NCBI GenBank assembly: GCA_021904315.1
Contig: CM038917.1
Location: 14,988,041 to 15,052,040 of the forward strand
Length of the DNA stretch: 64,000 nt
Direction: 5' to 3'
Source: Sphagnum magellanicum
Taxonomy: Eukaryota > Streptophyta > Sphagnopsida > Sphagnales > Sphagnaceae
Part shown: positions 49,511 to 60,170 of the stretch, in pieces
Position numbering within the stretch: position 1 is the stretch's first letter
Layout: each line of letters opens with the position of its first letter
Notes under the pieces: generated by a model
Seen by the model: only the letters and a program-made list of their open reading frames with translations
What the model was told of the DNA's origin: nothing
Databases searched by the model: none
Position numbers and translations under genes: made by a program

Positions 49511-52385
49511 TCATTCACCTACCATGTGAAGAGAATCAAATCCCTCCTCCTCTTTAGAATAAGGGGTCTTAGTATGGTGTCCTTCTCTCAATCCAGACTT
49601 CCTGGCATGAACAACTTTGAAAGGCCGCATCATGTCATTATCCTCATGGTCAAGGATGTGACAATGAAATATATAACCTGGGCCCAATGTGGGATCAAAA
49701 GGGAAGTCACGACCATCCGATGTTTGAAAGTGAATACGGTAGCGAGTCACAAAGCTGGGTGACACTGCTGCTGTGTCCTTGAACCCAGTCTGATATATTT
49801 CAGGTGGAATTGGGGGTCCAGTAAAACAAGTGCTGGGCTTTGGAAAATCCACTGTAATATTGCAGCGCCCATCCAAGTACCTGGTGATTTGCATATTCTT
49901 CTAGAGTTAGTGGGTACACAACCACACTGTACAGCTCTCTTCTCCTCAAATGCCTCACCAACACAGGGTTTTTTCTTTTTGATATTGTGATAAATAAGAT
50001 TTGGTGAGTTTTATAATTTTAAAAATTAGCAAAATTAGTCAAATTTACAGTAGAAAAAAATTCCAAATTTTTGCCACAATGTAATCGCTTCCAACAGCAT
50101 GTTCTACACCAAGATTTGACGACTGAGAAATTACAGGGCATTCATTCTGTTTTACTGAGGCGTCTCCTGAATTTCCAGGCCTATCTTCCACTTTTTGGAG
50201 GTATCAATCTTCCTTTTTTCCCAAATTTTGAAATGGTTAAGGCCCTCAGTTGAGGGCATTACCATCTGGAATAGTGTCCTTGCACATCCCCTTCATAGAC
50301 TGGTAATAGCCTCTACCAAGGGCCCTATCCTACACTTAAAAACCTAGTGAGATTTTTCCTAGTGTATCTGGACTGGATACTCTTACAAAGCCTATGTGTT
50401 AGGGTCACTGGGGGGAGGGAGAGAAAGAGACGTACAAAGTTGTGTTGAAGGGCTGCTGGTTCAGGACCTGGAACTGGATGAGATGCATGTGAATGGGGTG
50501 GGCCTCCGGGGTGGTGTTGATCCATTCCCACACTTCCACGGAGCCTTCTACAGGGAACTCCCGCACGGGACCCAGCCATCGCCGATTCTCCAGAAGCAAC
50601 AAGGTAGGATTGTTGTGGCTGTCGTCGAACTCCCGTAGCCTGATTTGTCGATGCCGCAAAACAGGAGCCGAAGAGTCGTTGCTGGTGTCGCCCTGCTGCT
50701 GCTGTAGCATCTCCATCAGCTTGCTGTTCTCAGGTTGCTGGAATACATTCACACTTGAATATCTGTTACACTCCTCCTCCACATACTGTTCTAGCAACTG
50801 CGCATGTCTTAGATGATCACCAATGCTGGACTCTGCGGAGCTAGTACTCGCAGCAGCAGTAGTATTAGGAGCTGGAACAGCTTTTTTGGTTACTTGGAAT
50901 TTCATTACACTCCGTGTCTGGGGAGGGCTTAAGGCATCTAGGCCATCGGGAAAAGGAACTGGAGCTGAGTTGTTGAGGAACACCACATCTCCAGGTTTGA
51001 GACTAGAGAAATCAACGAGAATGTCCAGTCGCTCAGCGGGAGCGAGAAGAAGTGATGACAGGATCTGCGGTTTGGTATCCAAGTAGCCACCGTCGGTTCC
51101 AATTTTGTGGAAACGCAGAGATGGGTCACTCAGTGTGAAATTGAAGAATCTTGCGTTAGCGCCGTTGAGCAAGCGGAATCTATACACACGAGGTTGCAGA
51201 TCCAGATACGGCCATACTTTCCCGTTCACGAGGATGGTGTCACCGGCGTACCCAGGACACCAACTGGGATGGATGGTTGCGTCGTCGCCGACGTTGGGGA
51301 AGTTGATAGATCCGTTTGGCCAGAAGTGCCAATCCTTGAATACCAACGGTATTTCGTACTCCCCATAGGGGAAATGTTTGGTGAGCTTGTCTTCCGGAGA
51401 TCGCAGGAAGTAGAGACCCGAAAGACCTGCCACCACGTTCAAGCGAGTGATACCCACGACGTGATCGTGGTACCAGAGCATCGTCGGTCTCTGCGTGTTG
51501 GGGTAGGAGTTGTGTTGTGTCACATAGGTGGGTCCGTGTTCTCCCTTTGGAGTCCACCAAGCTTCCGGATGACCGTCATGGATGCTTTCAGTCTCAGCAC
51601 CATGCAAATGCACCACGGTCGGCACTCCGCCTCGCTTCGGATTCGCCCAATGGATACTTCTATCCACAGGGAGGAAGTGCTGCTCGTCCGGGATATGATT
51701 GTCCCAGTGTATTCTTGATGTTACATCCATCTTGGCTTCCAGCGTTGGTCCTGGATACACTGCTGTTTCCTGACTCTCCCCATATGCATACAGAGTTGTA
51801 GGAGGAAGATCCCTGTGCAGCTTCTGCAATCAGTAGTAGTAGTACATCACATGAGACGAAGAATGAATGAAAAAACGACAATCCCAAGTCCGGCAAGAAT
51901 AATCCAGAAATCTACTTATGTACACCCATTTCTGAAATCCCTGCTTGGACAATGTCGAAGAAGAAAGAAAGCTCATGGCAATCTAGAATTCTAAACTAGT
52001 TGGCCCCAGCAGGTGATGATGATGATGATGATGATGCTCTGCACCAGCTTCTTCATACCTGTTTTATCTTCCAGGCAGCGATGCTGATCTCAGTTGTATT
52101 GACTGCAATTTGTTTTGGGATGGGAAGCTGATCAACGAATTTCGTGAGTGTGGGTGAGGGTACCATAATTCGACAAGAGGAATTTAGAGCTTCCACTCTA
52201 CAGCTAGGAAGCTCCCAGCTGCAGATCAGTACAAAGAAGCAGCAACTGAGCAAAACCAGTCGCTGTAAACAAGAGTTGAGGCTGCCATTACTCCATGAGC
52301 TGCTTGTGATGCTGCTGATCAACGCTGCATTCCTCATATAACTCCGGCTACTAGTCTTCATTATGTACTGCAGATCAGTCCCCAT
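49511..52385 (-). CDS. LPR1: LPR-type multicopper oxidase (ferroxidase), three exons, 694 aa
   Basis: Exons are 52385-52059, 51823-50436 and 49880-49511; both introns (235 and 555 bases) are GT-AG and together give one 694-codon frame. Residues about 40-60 are a hydrophobic signal or anchor segment (LVLLSCCFFVLICSW), so the product enters the secretory pathway. All four copper motifs are present: VVHLHG (about 179-184), WYHDH (226-230), HPIHMHL (551-557) and HCHILDHEDNDM (644-655), the last including the axial Met of a type-1 site. This cupredoxin pattern with EDNDMMRPF is that of plant LPR1/LPR2 and bilirubin-oxidase-like enzymes, which oxidise Fe(II) and, in Arabidopsis, set the root response to low phosphate. 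The protein is longer than the ~580 residues usual for LPRs because of the N-terminal leader, a Ser/Gln-rich insertion (about residues 430-500) and a charged C-tail. No damage seen. LPR1 versus LPR2 orthology is not resolved. Confidence 0.93.
52014..52035. repeat. (GAT)n microsatellite in LPR intron 1
   Basis: About seven GAT units close to the 5' splice site of intron 1; no effect on the reading frame. Confidence 0.9.
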
Positions 52386-52555
52386 TCTAGGGAAAGAAAA
52401 AAAAGAAAAGAAAGTGAGCTTCTCTTCGCGAGAAACCCACTTAACAATTTGTACTACTACTAAGGTAAGTGAGATCCTAGATCAAGAGCTTCAATCAAAC
52501 ATCAAACACTGCTGTGCACCTCTGACATAGCTCCCTGGTACCACCTGGTAATAGC

Positions 52556-52562
52556 ATATATA
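52556..52562 (-). promoter_or_regulatory. TATA-box candidate of the LPR gene
   Basis: On the minus strand cagctatatatgctatt lies about 170 bases upstream of the start codon, allowing a leader of about 140 bases. It directly adjoins the dyad at 52568-52613. Confidence 0.45.
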
Positions 52563-52567
52563 GCTGC

Positions 52568-52613
52568 ATCAATGATACCAGCTCTGGTATTATATTCAGC
52601 TGGTATCGTTGAT
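52568..52613. promoter_or_regulatory. 16-base inverted repeat next to the LPR TATA box
   Basis: The arm atcaatgataccagct (52568-52583) pairs with agctggtatcgttgat (52598-52613), with one mismatch, across a 14-base spacer. Its position immediately upstream of the TATA candidate suits a dimeric factor site. The spacer also repeats ctggtat. No known factor is assigned. Confidence 0.5.
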
Positions 52614-53959
52614 CTTGTGATCTTGGCAAAGAGGTGATGGCCAAAATAGGCCTTCTTGCTTGCAAGTAAGTGCACCTATGAGCAGCAATATATGTGATGA
52701 TGTTCATGCAATACTTGGCTGGCGATGACAATCCCTTGGTGACGTCCAGCTGCCACCTCCCTCCCTCCTCGTGCAGGCTGCATGTGCTGCTGGTTGTTGG
52801 CAGCTTCTTCTTCTTCCCCAAGTGCGTGTGCAGTTTTTTCCAATTTCCTTCAACACGTGGTGATGATGAAATCAACCATGACGACATCAAATTCAACAAC
52901 TCTACGTCCGTCCAGCTGCTGTCATGCAGGTCAGTTCTTGCAGCATCTTCTTCTGACTCGTAGTTCCCACTTCATTGAATTTCAAGCATGTGCGGAGGCT
53001 GTGCGTTTCTCAGGTAGAGACAGGACAGGGGGAGCTTAAAACCACCCGGGCCCACCTCCCACCCCAAGCATACCATACTATGTATACCTTGGCACCCTTG
53101 ACACTAATTATATTATTTACCAAAAAAAATTTCCGAAAACCAAAGGAAATTAAAAAACAGTAGGACAATATTCTATATACATTCGATCTATCTTTGACCA
53201 AAATTAATTTATTATTGGACACAGATATTTGTGGAAGCTGTTCTGCCTGGTACCTATTACGGTCCTACCATCATCACACATGGGCACATTCCACAGTGTT
53301 CCATTGCACTAAATTGTCATTCCAATGGAAATGATAGGATGATATTTCACAGCCTTGGGGCACTGAACCCAGCAGCCACGTTGGTACCACCCTGGTAAAA
53401 ATCCCCCCAAATCCATTTAAATTGTTTCTAAATATTACACATATATCCCATGCTCAGACTAAATCAAGGTCTCTGAGTTCAAATCTAACAATGTAAGGTG
53501 AAGGTACCAGCTTGAGTGCTGGTTTCCCTGGCTCCCACAGACACCACCATGCAGAGATGTAGTTCTCATTTGGTCCGACCATTGTGAGCCTCTCTGTGAC
53601 CCCTCTAGCTAAATTTGGCTAAGTCCCCTTGTGGATGATTGCTAAGTCCCCTTGCATCACAAAATTGGAAACAATCCTTCATGATGACTCCTACTTGTTT
53701 GAATGGACAAATTTCTTATTTGCAGGGCAGCTTATATCTGTGAATTTCCCTCCCAGAAGAGAGAAGTTTTACTTGTATTTTGTAAGAGAGCATGTGAACT
53801 TATGCCTAAAGTAGGCTTAAGATTGCTCCTACTCTTAAGGAATAGGTGTAAGATCCCTACCTTGCTACAGCTTGTGATCTCCCTATGTCTCTAGGTCCAA
53901 GGTAATGTTTATGTCATGCTTTACATGGGTAAAGCCACCAATCACTACAATCAAAATAT
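52614..53959. other. Upstream region of the LPR gene, no gene seen
   Basis: Mixed composition with CT-rich patches (52750-52850). Short open frames overlap on both strands without protein-like character. Confidence 0.5.
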
Positions 53960-54020
53960 TCCTGTATGTCAAGTGATTTCACTGGATTTTGAGGGAATTC
54001 ATTGGTCATAATAAACAAGA
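53960..54020. mobile_element. Truncated relative of the CACTA-type end at 28235-28383
   Basis: The text tcaagtgatttcactggatt and the following gaattcattggtcat match 28260-28300 closely. The match stops exactly where the telomeric tract begins, so the fragment was cut at that junction. Confidence 0.5.
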
Positions 54021-54023
54021 CCA

Positions 54024-54065
54024 CCCTAAACCCTAAAACCCTAAACCCTAATAAACCCCTAAACC
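54024..54065. repeat. Interstitial plant telomeric tract (CCCTAAA type)
   Basis: Five to six imperfect CCCTAAA units (ccctaaaccctaaaacccta and onward) lie directly between the truncated CACTA-type fragment and the first base of the copy 2 direct repeat. Such tracts are known scars of break repair or of old chromosome ends. Confidence 0.8.
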
Positions 54066-54066
54066 T

Positions 54067-57000
54067 GGTCAACCACTAATCCTCCAGATATTCCCCAGTT
54101 GAGTTCAAAGACTTTGCATGGGCACATGTTTCTTCTCAATGCATAATTGTCTGACAAACTTCATATGTTGTTGAAAATTGTGTAACAGAACGTGTCTATA
54201 CTGTTCAAAGTTAGTTCCTCAGTATCTAAAGGAGGCGGCCCAGCTTTACAGAGAGCGCAGGCCGCCTGCATCTTGAGGTGGACTGTTATTGCAGGGGAGA
54301 GTTCTTTTAGGCTTGTAGTCTTGTCAAGTTTACCTCCCCTTTCTTTAGTTGATATGCTCCATGCTGACTGGTGAAAGTTGCTATACTTAGTGGTTCCCTT
54401 TCTTCCTTGTGGCCTGCCTCTTTTTGGCTGTTTGCTTGCCTGGACTTTGGTCCTTGCCCCTTGTTTCTTGTTCTCTCTCCCTTTCTTCGGTGCTTTCTTT
54501 TTTATAAAGGTTGGCCGGTTTCATCATTCCTCAATATTGTTGGAAGTCAAGAAAGGTAATCAATTGTGTGTATTGTATCTTAAACATCAGGGAGGACCAA
54601 TTTGTTCACCCACCTTACCTTCCCCACACACTTGTGAGCAGTGTTTATTTTATTTTTCCAAGCTTTTAACGTTGTATCATATGTGAGCATCCCAAGAGGT
54701 ATTTAGCATTTAATGGCAACAGGTTTCTAGAACCTGTTTTTAAAAAAATTAAATTGCTCCCCAATGGTCTAAGCAGAAATGTGGCCTTTTTTTTCAAGAT
54801 TTTGCAATTTTTGCTCAAAATACAAAGAATATGTTACAGAATAATCCTTTTTTTAAATGGCACTTAAGTGAAATTAAAAAATTATTGCTGGTCTTGGATG
54901 TGAGCAATAGTTTCAAAATTTGTTATACATGGGTTGTAGTTGTCATGTCATTGAATAGAGCTCAGCCTTGCAATGAGAGTTTCTTGTCTCTGGCTACTTG
55001 TTATAAAAATTTGGCACGTTGTTCGCATGATAGGACACTCTGAGCCATTCTGTACAACATTATCTGAATGTGAGAAGTTTTGTTGGCCAATGTTTTCACC
55101 ATTCTAAAAACATGAATTGAATTTAGATGATGGAATGCCTAGTTCTGGGACAGGAACAGGGGCTAGGCATATTCAAGGTGCTCAAAAACAGTAAATATTT
55201 CTTTGCTAAGGTATGCCCATTGTTAGTGTAACTCTCACCACTCATTTCTCCCTGTTAGTACCTAATCACTCATTTCTCCTTCCTCCCAAGTCCAGATGCC
55301 ACTTTCCTCCCCCACCCTCATTTTTTTCATCACCCTCAAATGAAACTATATCAATAATGGCACACTCAAATGGTGGGAAATTTCCATTTCTCAATCAACT
55401 TCCGATTTTTCATCACTGAAAGATTCAATTTAAATTTCCCTACAACGTGACCAAGCTGGATTTTTAAAACAGGTGGATTTGACATGTCAATTGGGCAGTT
55501 AGGTGTCTGCGCCTCCCTCCATCACTTGGTACAGTGTTGTGACGTTTAAGAGTGAAAAGCATGATCCCCATGCACACTACCGTGCATCGCCTTGGTTGAA
55601 GAAGCACCCCACACTTGTACTGTGGTACAAACCCCCAAAAACAATAGATTTTCTAAACATTCTAATTTATGACCATCTTTAGATTTTGCTCTTCTGGCTC
55701 GGACTTGGGTCCTCTCTCTTTGTTCCTTCTTTTGGCCTTTGCTTGGTGCTTTATTTAATGGAGTTTGCCAGGGTTTTCATCATCATCTTATAATTTATAG
55801 CATACAAGTGGGTGCGCGTGACCTTCGGCCACTGTGAAGTCCCCCGGTTTCTTTAAACTTGATTCGCGTTTTAGATTTTTTTAGAAACTTTTAACTTTTT
55901 TATTTATTTATTTTTATGTGTTTTTTATTTTTATTATTATTTTGTGATCATCCAGCCGGATGGACATTTCATCCATCCCCTTAATCGGGACGGACAGTAG
56001 CTAAAAGAAAAAAAGCTTCCCTTAAATCCATCCCGTCATCAAGCCGGACGGACATTTCATCCATCCCCTTAATTGGGACGGACAGTAGCTAAAAGAAAAA
56101 AAAGGTAGTCTTGGTCAATACAAAAAAAGAAAAAAATTGATTCTGGGCTGTCCAAGGCCTAAATTTATTTTTTTTGGTCTTCCCCTAAATCCGTCCCGTC
56201 ATCAAGCCGGACGGACATTTCATCCATCCCCTTAATTGGGACGGACAGTAGCTAAAAGAAAAAAAAGGTAGTCTTGGTCAATACAAAAAAAAAAAAAAAA
56301 TTGATTCTGGGCTGTTCAAGGCCTAAATATTTTTTTTCTGGTCTTCCCCTAAATTCGTCCCGTCATCACGCCGGACGGACATTTCATCCATCCCCTTAAT
56401 CGGGACGGACAGTAGCTAAAAGAAAAAAAAGGTAGTCTTGGTCAATACCAAAAAAAAAAAAAGAGATTCTGGGCTGTCCAGTTTTAGTTTTTTTTAGAAA
56501 CTTTTAACTGCCCTGCCCTGCCCTGCCCTGCCCTGTTTTTGTCGCCACAGACAGACGGACACCATGTTTGCTTTTATATATAGGATTAACAGTGTATGAG
56601 TAAGCGCTTAGCTGCACATCATCAGCAGTTAGCTCCAAATTTGACTAGTTAACCCTAAAATGCAGTCTAAAAGAGCCAGCATATGGCAACTTGGGGCTTA
56701 AGCACTACTAGTTTTTGGCTCCATCAAGAGTAAACCCATGCCCCCTCCTCCTCCCAAAATGAAAATTTTGGGTATTTTTGGTGTCTCTCACCTCATTGGC
56801 TGGGTAGGATTTGTATTCATACATATGTTGGTCACCATTTTTGGCCAAGGCCACTGATAAGCATAAATTGTTGAGATTCAAAGAGTGTGGTCCCATCCAT
56901 GTATGTAAAAGTCACCACATACAAGGATAAACTTCCATCCATTTGAGTATACTTTCTTCCATTTGAGTCAAGGGTTAGTTGATACCAGCCCAGTGTCTTT

Positions 57001-59078
57001 TTCCCTATAGTTTTTTGGTATTTGAGAATGTTTTATCTTTAGACCCTTCCAGGATTTTGAGGTGCATGTTCCCAAGCCCATAAGCTGAGTCGACAAAGGG
57101 TCTGAATCCAGACAATTCCTCCTCAGTTCAGACCTCATTCACATAGTGGGACCCCTTTTAGGGCTTCCTCGTGCCTGAGCAAAGTCTGGGTGTCCAAAAT
57201 TGTCAAAGGGTCGGAATCTAGACCATTTCTCCTTCGGAACAAACATGCTGTCATGTTTTGATGGCAGCTAATCTGGGACTTTACAAAACATCTGAACAGC
57301 CTAGTAATGATTCTTGTTTATTGTAATTTAAAAAGACTTAATTTTATTTTGGCAAATTTTCACATTGTGATGACCCTTCAAAGCGTACTGGGAATATCAC
57401 TTGTAGCTTATAACCCTATTTTCTGAAGAGATTTCGCCATATCTTGAGCAAAAAACTGAATTTTTTTCAAAAGAGTTACCACATTGCAACACAGTTTTTA
57501 GATTTGCAGTGTGTTGTCAAGTTTGGACAGCCAGCACCTTTTTCTACAAAGGTGTAACCAGTAGTGTAGTAAGTAGTACAATAGAATTGTGTTCAAGAAA
57601 AGCACTTTAAAACATGTCCTCCATGATAGAGGAATAAAAGGTTTTTGAAAAAAAATTCAAGAACTTGCTGACCTGAGGCATGGGCTATATAGTCTGTGAA
57701 CCCCTCCCACCAACCTAGAGAATGAGTTAGACTTTGTGAACATGCACCCAAGCTCAGGGAGATCACTTCCATTTTATTTCAAACAACATGCAAAAGAAAA
57801 AGAAAAAGATTGTAACTCATTTTTAAATAGTTATTTTTAAAATTTAAATTTAAATAATGTGATTATAATTTCTTATGATAATAAAATTATCCATTAAGTC
57901 ATGCGAACTAGACATGGGAAGCATCAATTTCATGAAAATTGGACATGTGACTTGAAACTTGGCATGAAGAATGAAGAAGGGTTTTCAATGGGGTATGAAA
58001 CTAGATTTTGGACTCAAAGTGGGGATCAAACAGTTTCAAGTTGTGTTTGTGCCCATTGAAAAAAACAATTATGAACAAACGTCACACACATTTGAGTTTC
58101 AAACTTGCATGAGTTTTTTGTGTTTCATCGCAATTGTGAACTTGCTTGATTGTTGAGCTTACTCATGTGATTCTTGGTATGTTTATGTGTAAGTTTTTAC
58201 AAATGTGAAGATTTTTCTATGCAATTTCATTTATCGAATGAACTAGGCTACAAAAGACCATTGGTGTTAAGTGTGGCAAAGAGGTAGCTCATGCTAAAGT
58301 TGTGATCATAAATGAAGCATTGGTTGAAGTAATGTTGTTGAACACAAAGACCTAGCAACATTGTTGAACGCAAGGACTTCCAAAATGTAGAAACCTTTGC
58401 AAACCTTTAATGTTGGAAGCCCACCCACATAGCAAGTGAGGATTAGGATTATGCTTGAAAATGAGAAAATGATCGTGTGCCTAAAAGAATCCAAAGTATG
58501 TGACAAAAACTAAGACATTTCTCTAACTATCATTGTAACCATAACATTGGGTTCACAACTAAAAATGGAGTGCAAGTGCCCATGAGGCCAAGAAAATGAG
58601 TTCAGATGAAACACATTTTCACAAATGGGGAAGAGTGCAAGAGATGGAGCCCAATGACTCCCAGGTGCACTCTCACTTTGGAAGTTACAATCGTGTAGGA
58701 GTCCCAAATGTTTAAAGCTTTAGTTGAAAGGGCAAACAAACACCAAATGGGGCCTTTAGGATATCATTAGAAATTTCTTAAAGTTTAAATGCTTAAAGTT
58801 CCCTTGCATTATTCATTTAGATTTGAAGTGCATGAATTATGATCAAAAGAAGGGCCGGGAGTCAAATTCCCAATTTGACTCCATTTGACTCCCGATCACA
58901 AATCCCCTTAAAATAGGGGTCAAATGATATCTGATTGGAGCATGCAATACACCATTGGAAAGATCTTTTTAAAGGTTATAAGTTATTTTCATTGCATGCT
59001 AAAAAGAGGCTTGATTTGAAAAAGATATGAGCATTCAAAGTTTTAGGATAACAAGAATCCCAGTAAGTGGGAATTTTT
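54067..59078 (+). repeat. Long direct repeat, copy 2 (with a 781-bp insertion)
   Basis: It is the partner of 1018-5248 in the same orientation. The 0.8-kb length difference is explained by the Helitron-like insertion at 55805-56585; other differences are single bases and small indels. The two copies flank about 48.8 kb that includes the LPR gene, the small gene at 36.5 kb and most of the elements described here. Confidence 0.9.
55805..56585 (-). mobile_element. Non-autonomous Helitron-like element, 781 bp
   Basis: Comparison with copy 1 (cata/ttaac near 2761-2770) shows an insertion exactly between A and T with no target duplication. Read on the minus strand it begins TCCTATATATAAAAGC and ends GCGCACCCACTTG. 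A 6-base stem-loop (gtggcc-gaa-ggtcac, 55818-55832) lies 13 bases before the end. A 5' TC, a 3' hairpin and A/T insertion define Helitrons; the terminal CTTG departs from the usual CTRR. Inside are tandem units with a ccgga(c/t)ggacatttcatcc core starting at 55956, 56044, 56207 and 56371, and five CCCTG units at 56511-56535. No Rep/helicase gene is present. Confidence 0.8.
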
Positions 59079-60170
59079 TTTAAAAATGTCATTTGAATGT
59101 AGCCTTCGTGGAGAGTCATAGAGTATGATATAGGGAGGGAGTTGTGCTTCCTCCCAATGGTTGCAAGTCGTGTAAACCTTGTGCTTGAAGTTGTCCCTAC
59201 TAAATCCATTGCACCATTTATGTTCAATTTACACCAACCGCCCTCTTTCCTTGGTTGAGCAAATTGATTTCATTTTGAATTTTTGCTTGTGAGTTCATCC
59301 TAGTCTTATCCTAAAGCTCCAACACACCCTCCTACTCCAAAAGTGCTACGAATTAAAGAGCATGCCTTGACTCCTTTTTTTTCCCATTGTTTTACTCTAT
59401 GACCCACTTTTGGGTCTCTTAAAGAATTTGGGGGCACATGAATCATTCTTATGAAATTTATCTATGGGAAGCTTGCTTATTATCATTATGGTCTTGGTCA
59501 ATCATTTGTTGCAAGCTTTGTGAAAGGTTGCACAAATTGTGTCAACTCCTAAAAGCCATGTTAAATGCATGGGTTTTATAATCACTCAAGTGTGAATGTA
59601 ATAAACTTGTAGTAATACCAAAGTTGCCATTTGCATCTAACCTCCAACATGTGCATTTCTAAAAAACAACCCAAAAAATTGAACCTTTCCCTATGCACAC
59701 CCTACTTTTGTTTTTCCTTTATGTGATTGTGATAAGCCAAATTCTACCATGTTTACAATTTCACATGAACCCATCGTTATTTTGACGTCTATGTCAAATC
59801 AATAAAGATTGCTACAAGGTTGTTGGTGATAGTGTGGAATGGCATGCCCTTGGGATTGTTTAAAGTGACAACCTTTTTTACCTTCAATTAATCATCCAAC
59901 TAAGGCTTAAAAGGCATTCTATCAAGGAACAACTACAACTTGAATTTGACATTTTGAATTCTTGTTTGCAAATGCCCAATTTAAAATTACCCAAATAAGA
60001 ACTCAAAGATGAGAAGCCCAAATTGTAATTCTAAAAACCTTTGTAACATTTTGTAATTATTGAAGTTTAACATGATTTTTGGTTTACAAATCAAAAAAGT
60101 TTTCAAATATGCATCTTTGGGAAACATTCCATCTACTCTTACATCATCTATGTTATTATCAAGAGGCATC
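59079..60170. other. Unannotated DNA right of copy 2
   Basis: No match to the flank of copy 1 and no gene recognised. Confidence 0.5.

Noticed and set aside
51107-51718. 203-codon plus-strand open frame
   Set aside because: It lies antisense to exon 2 of the LPR gene and mirrors its codon pattern; no independent evidence.
52614-53959. Second gene upstream of LPR
   Set aside because: The open frames here overlap each other on both strands, are CT-rich, and show no domain or splice structure.
1018-59078. The long direct repeats as LTRs of one giant retroelement
   Set aside because: The ends are not sharp, no TG...CA termini or flanking target duplication are seen, and the interior holds unrelated elements in both orientations plus a host gene.
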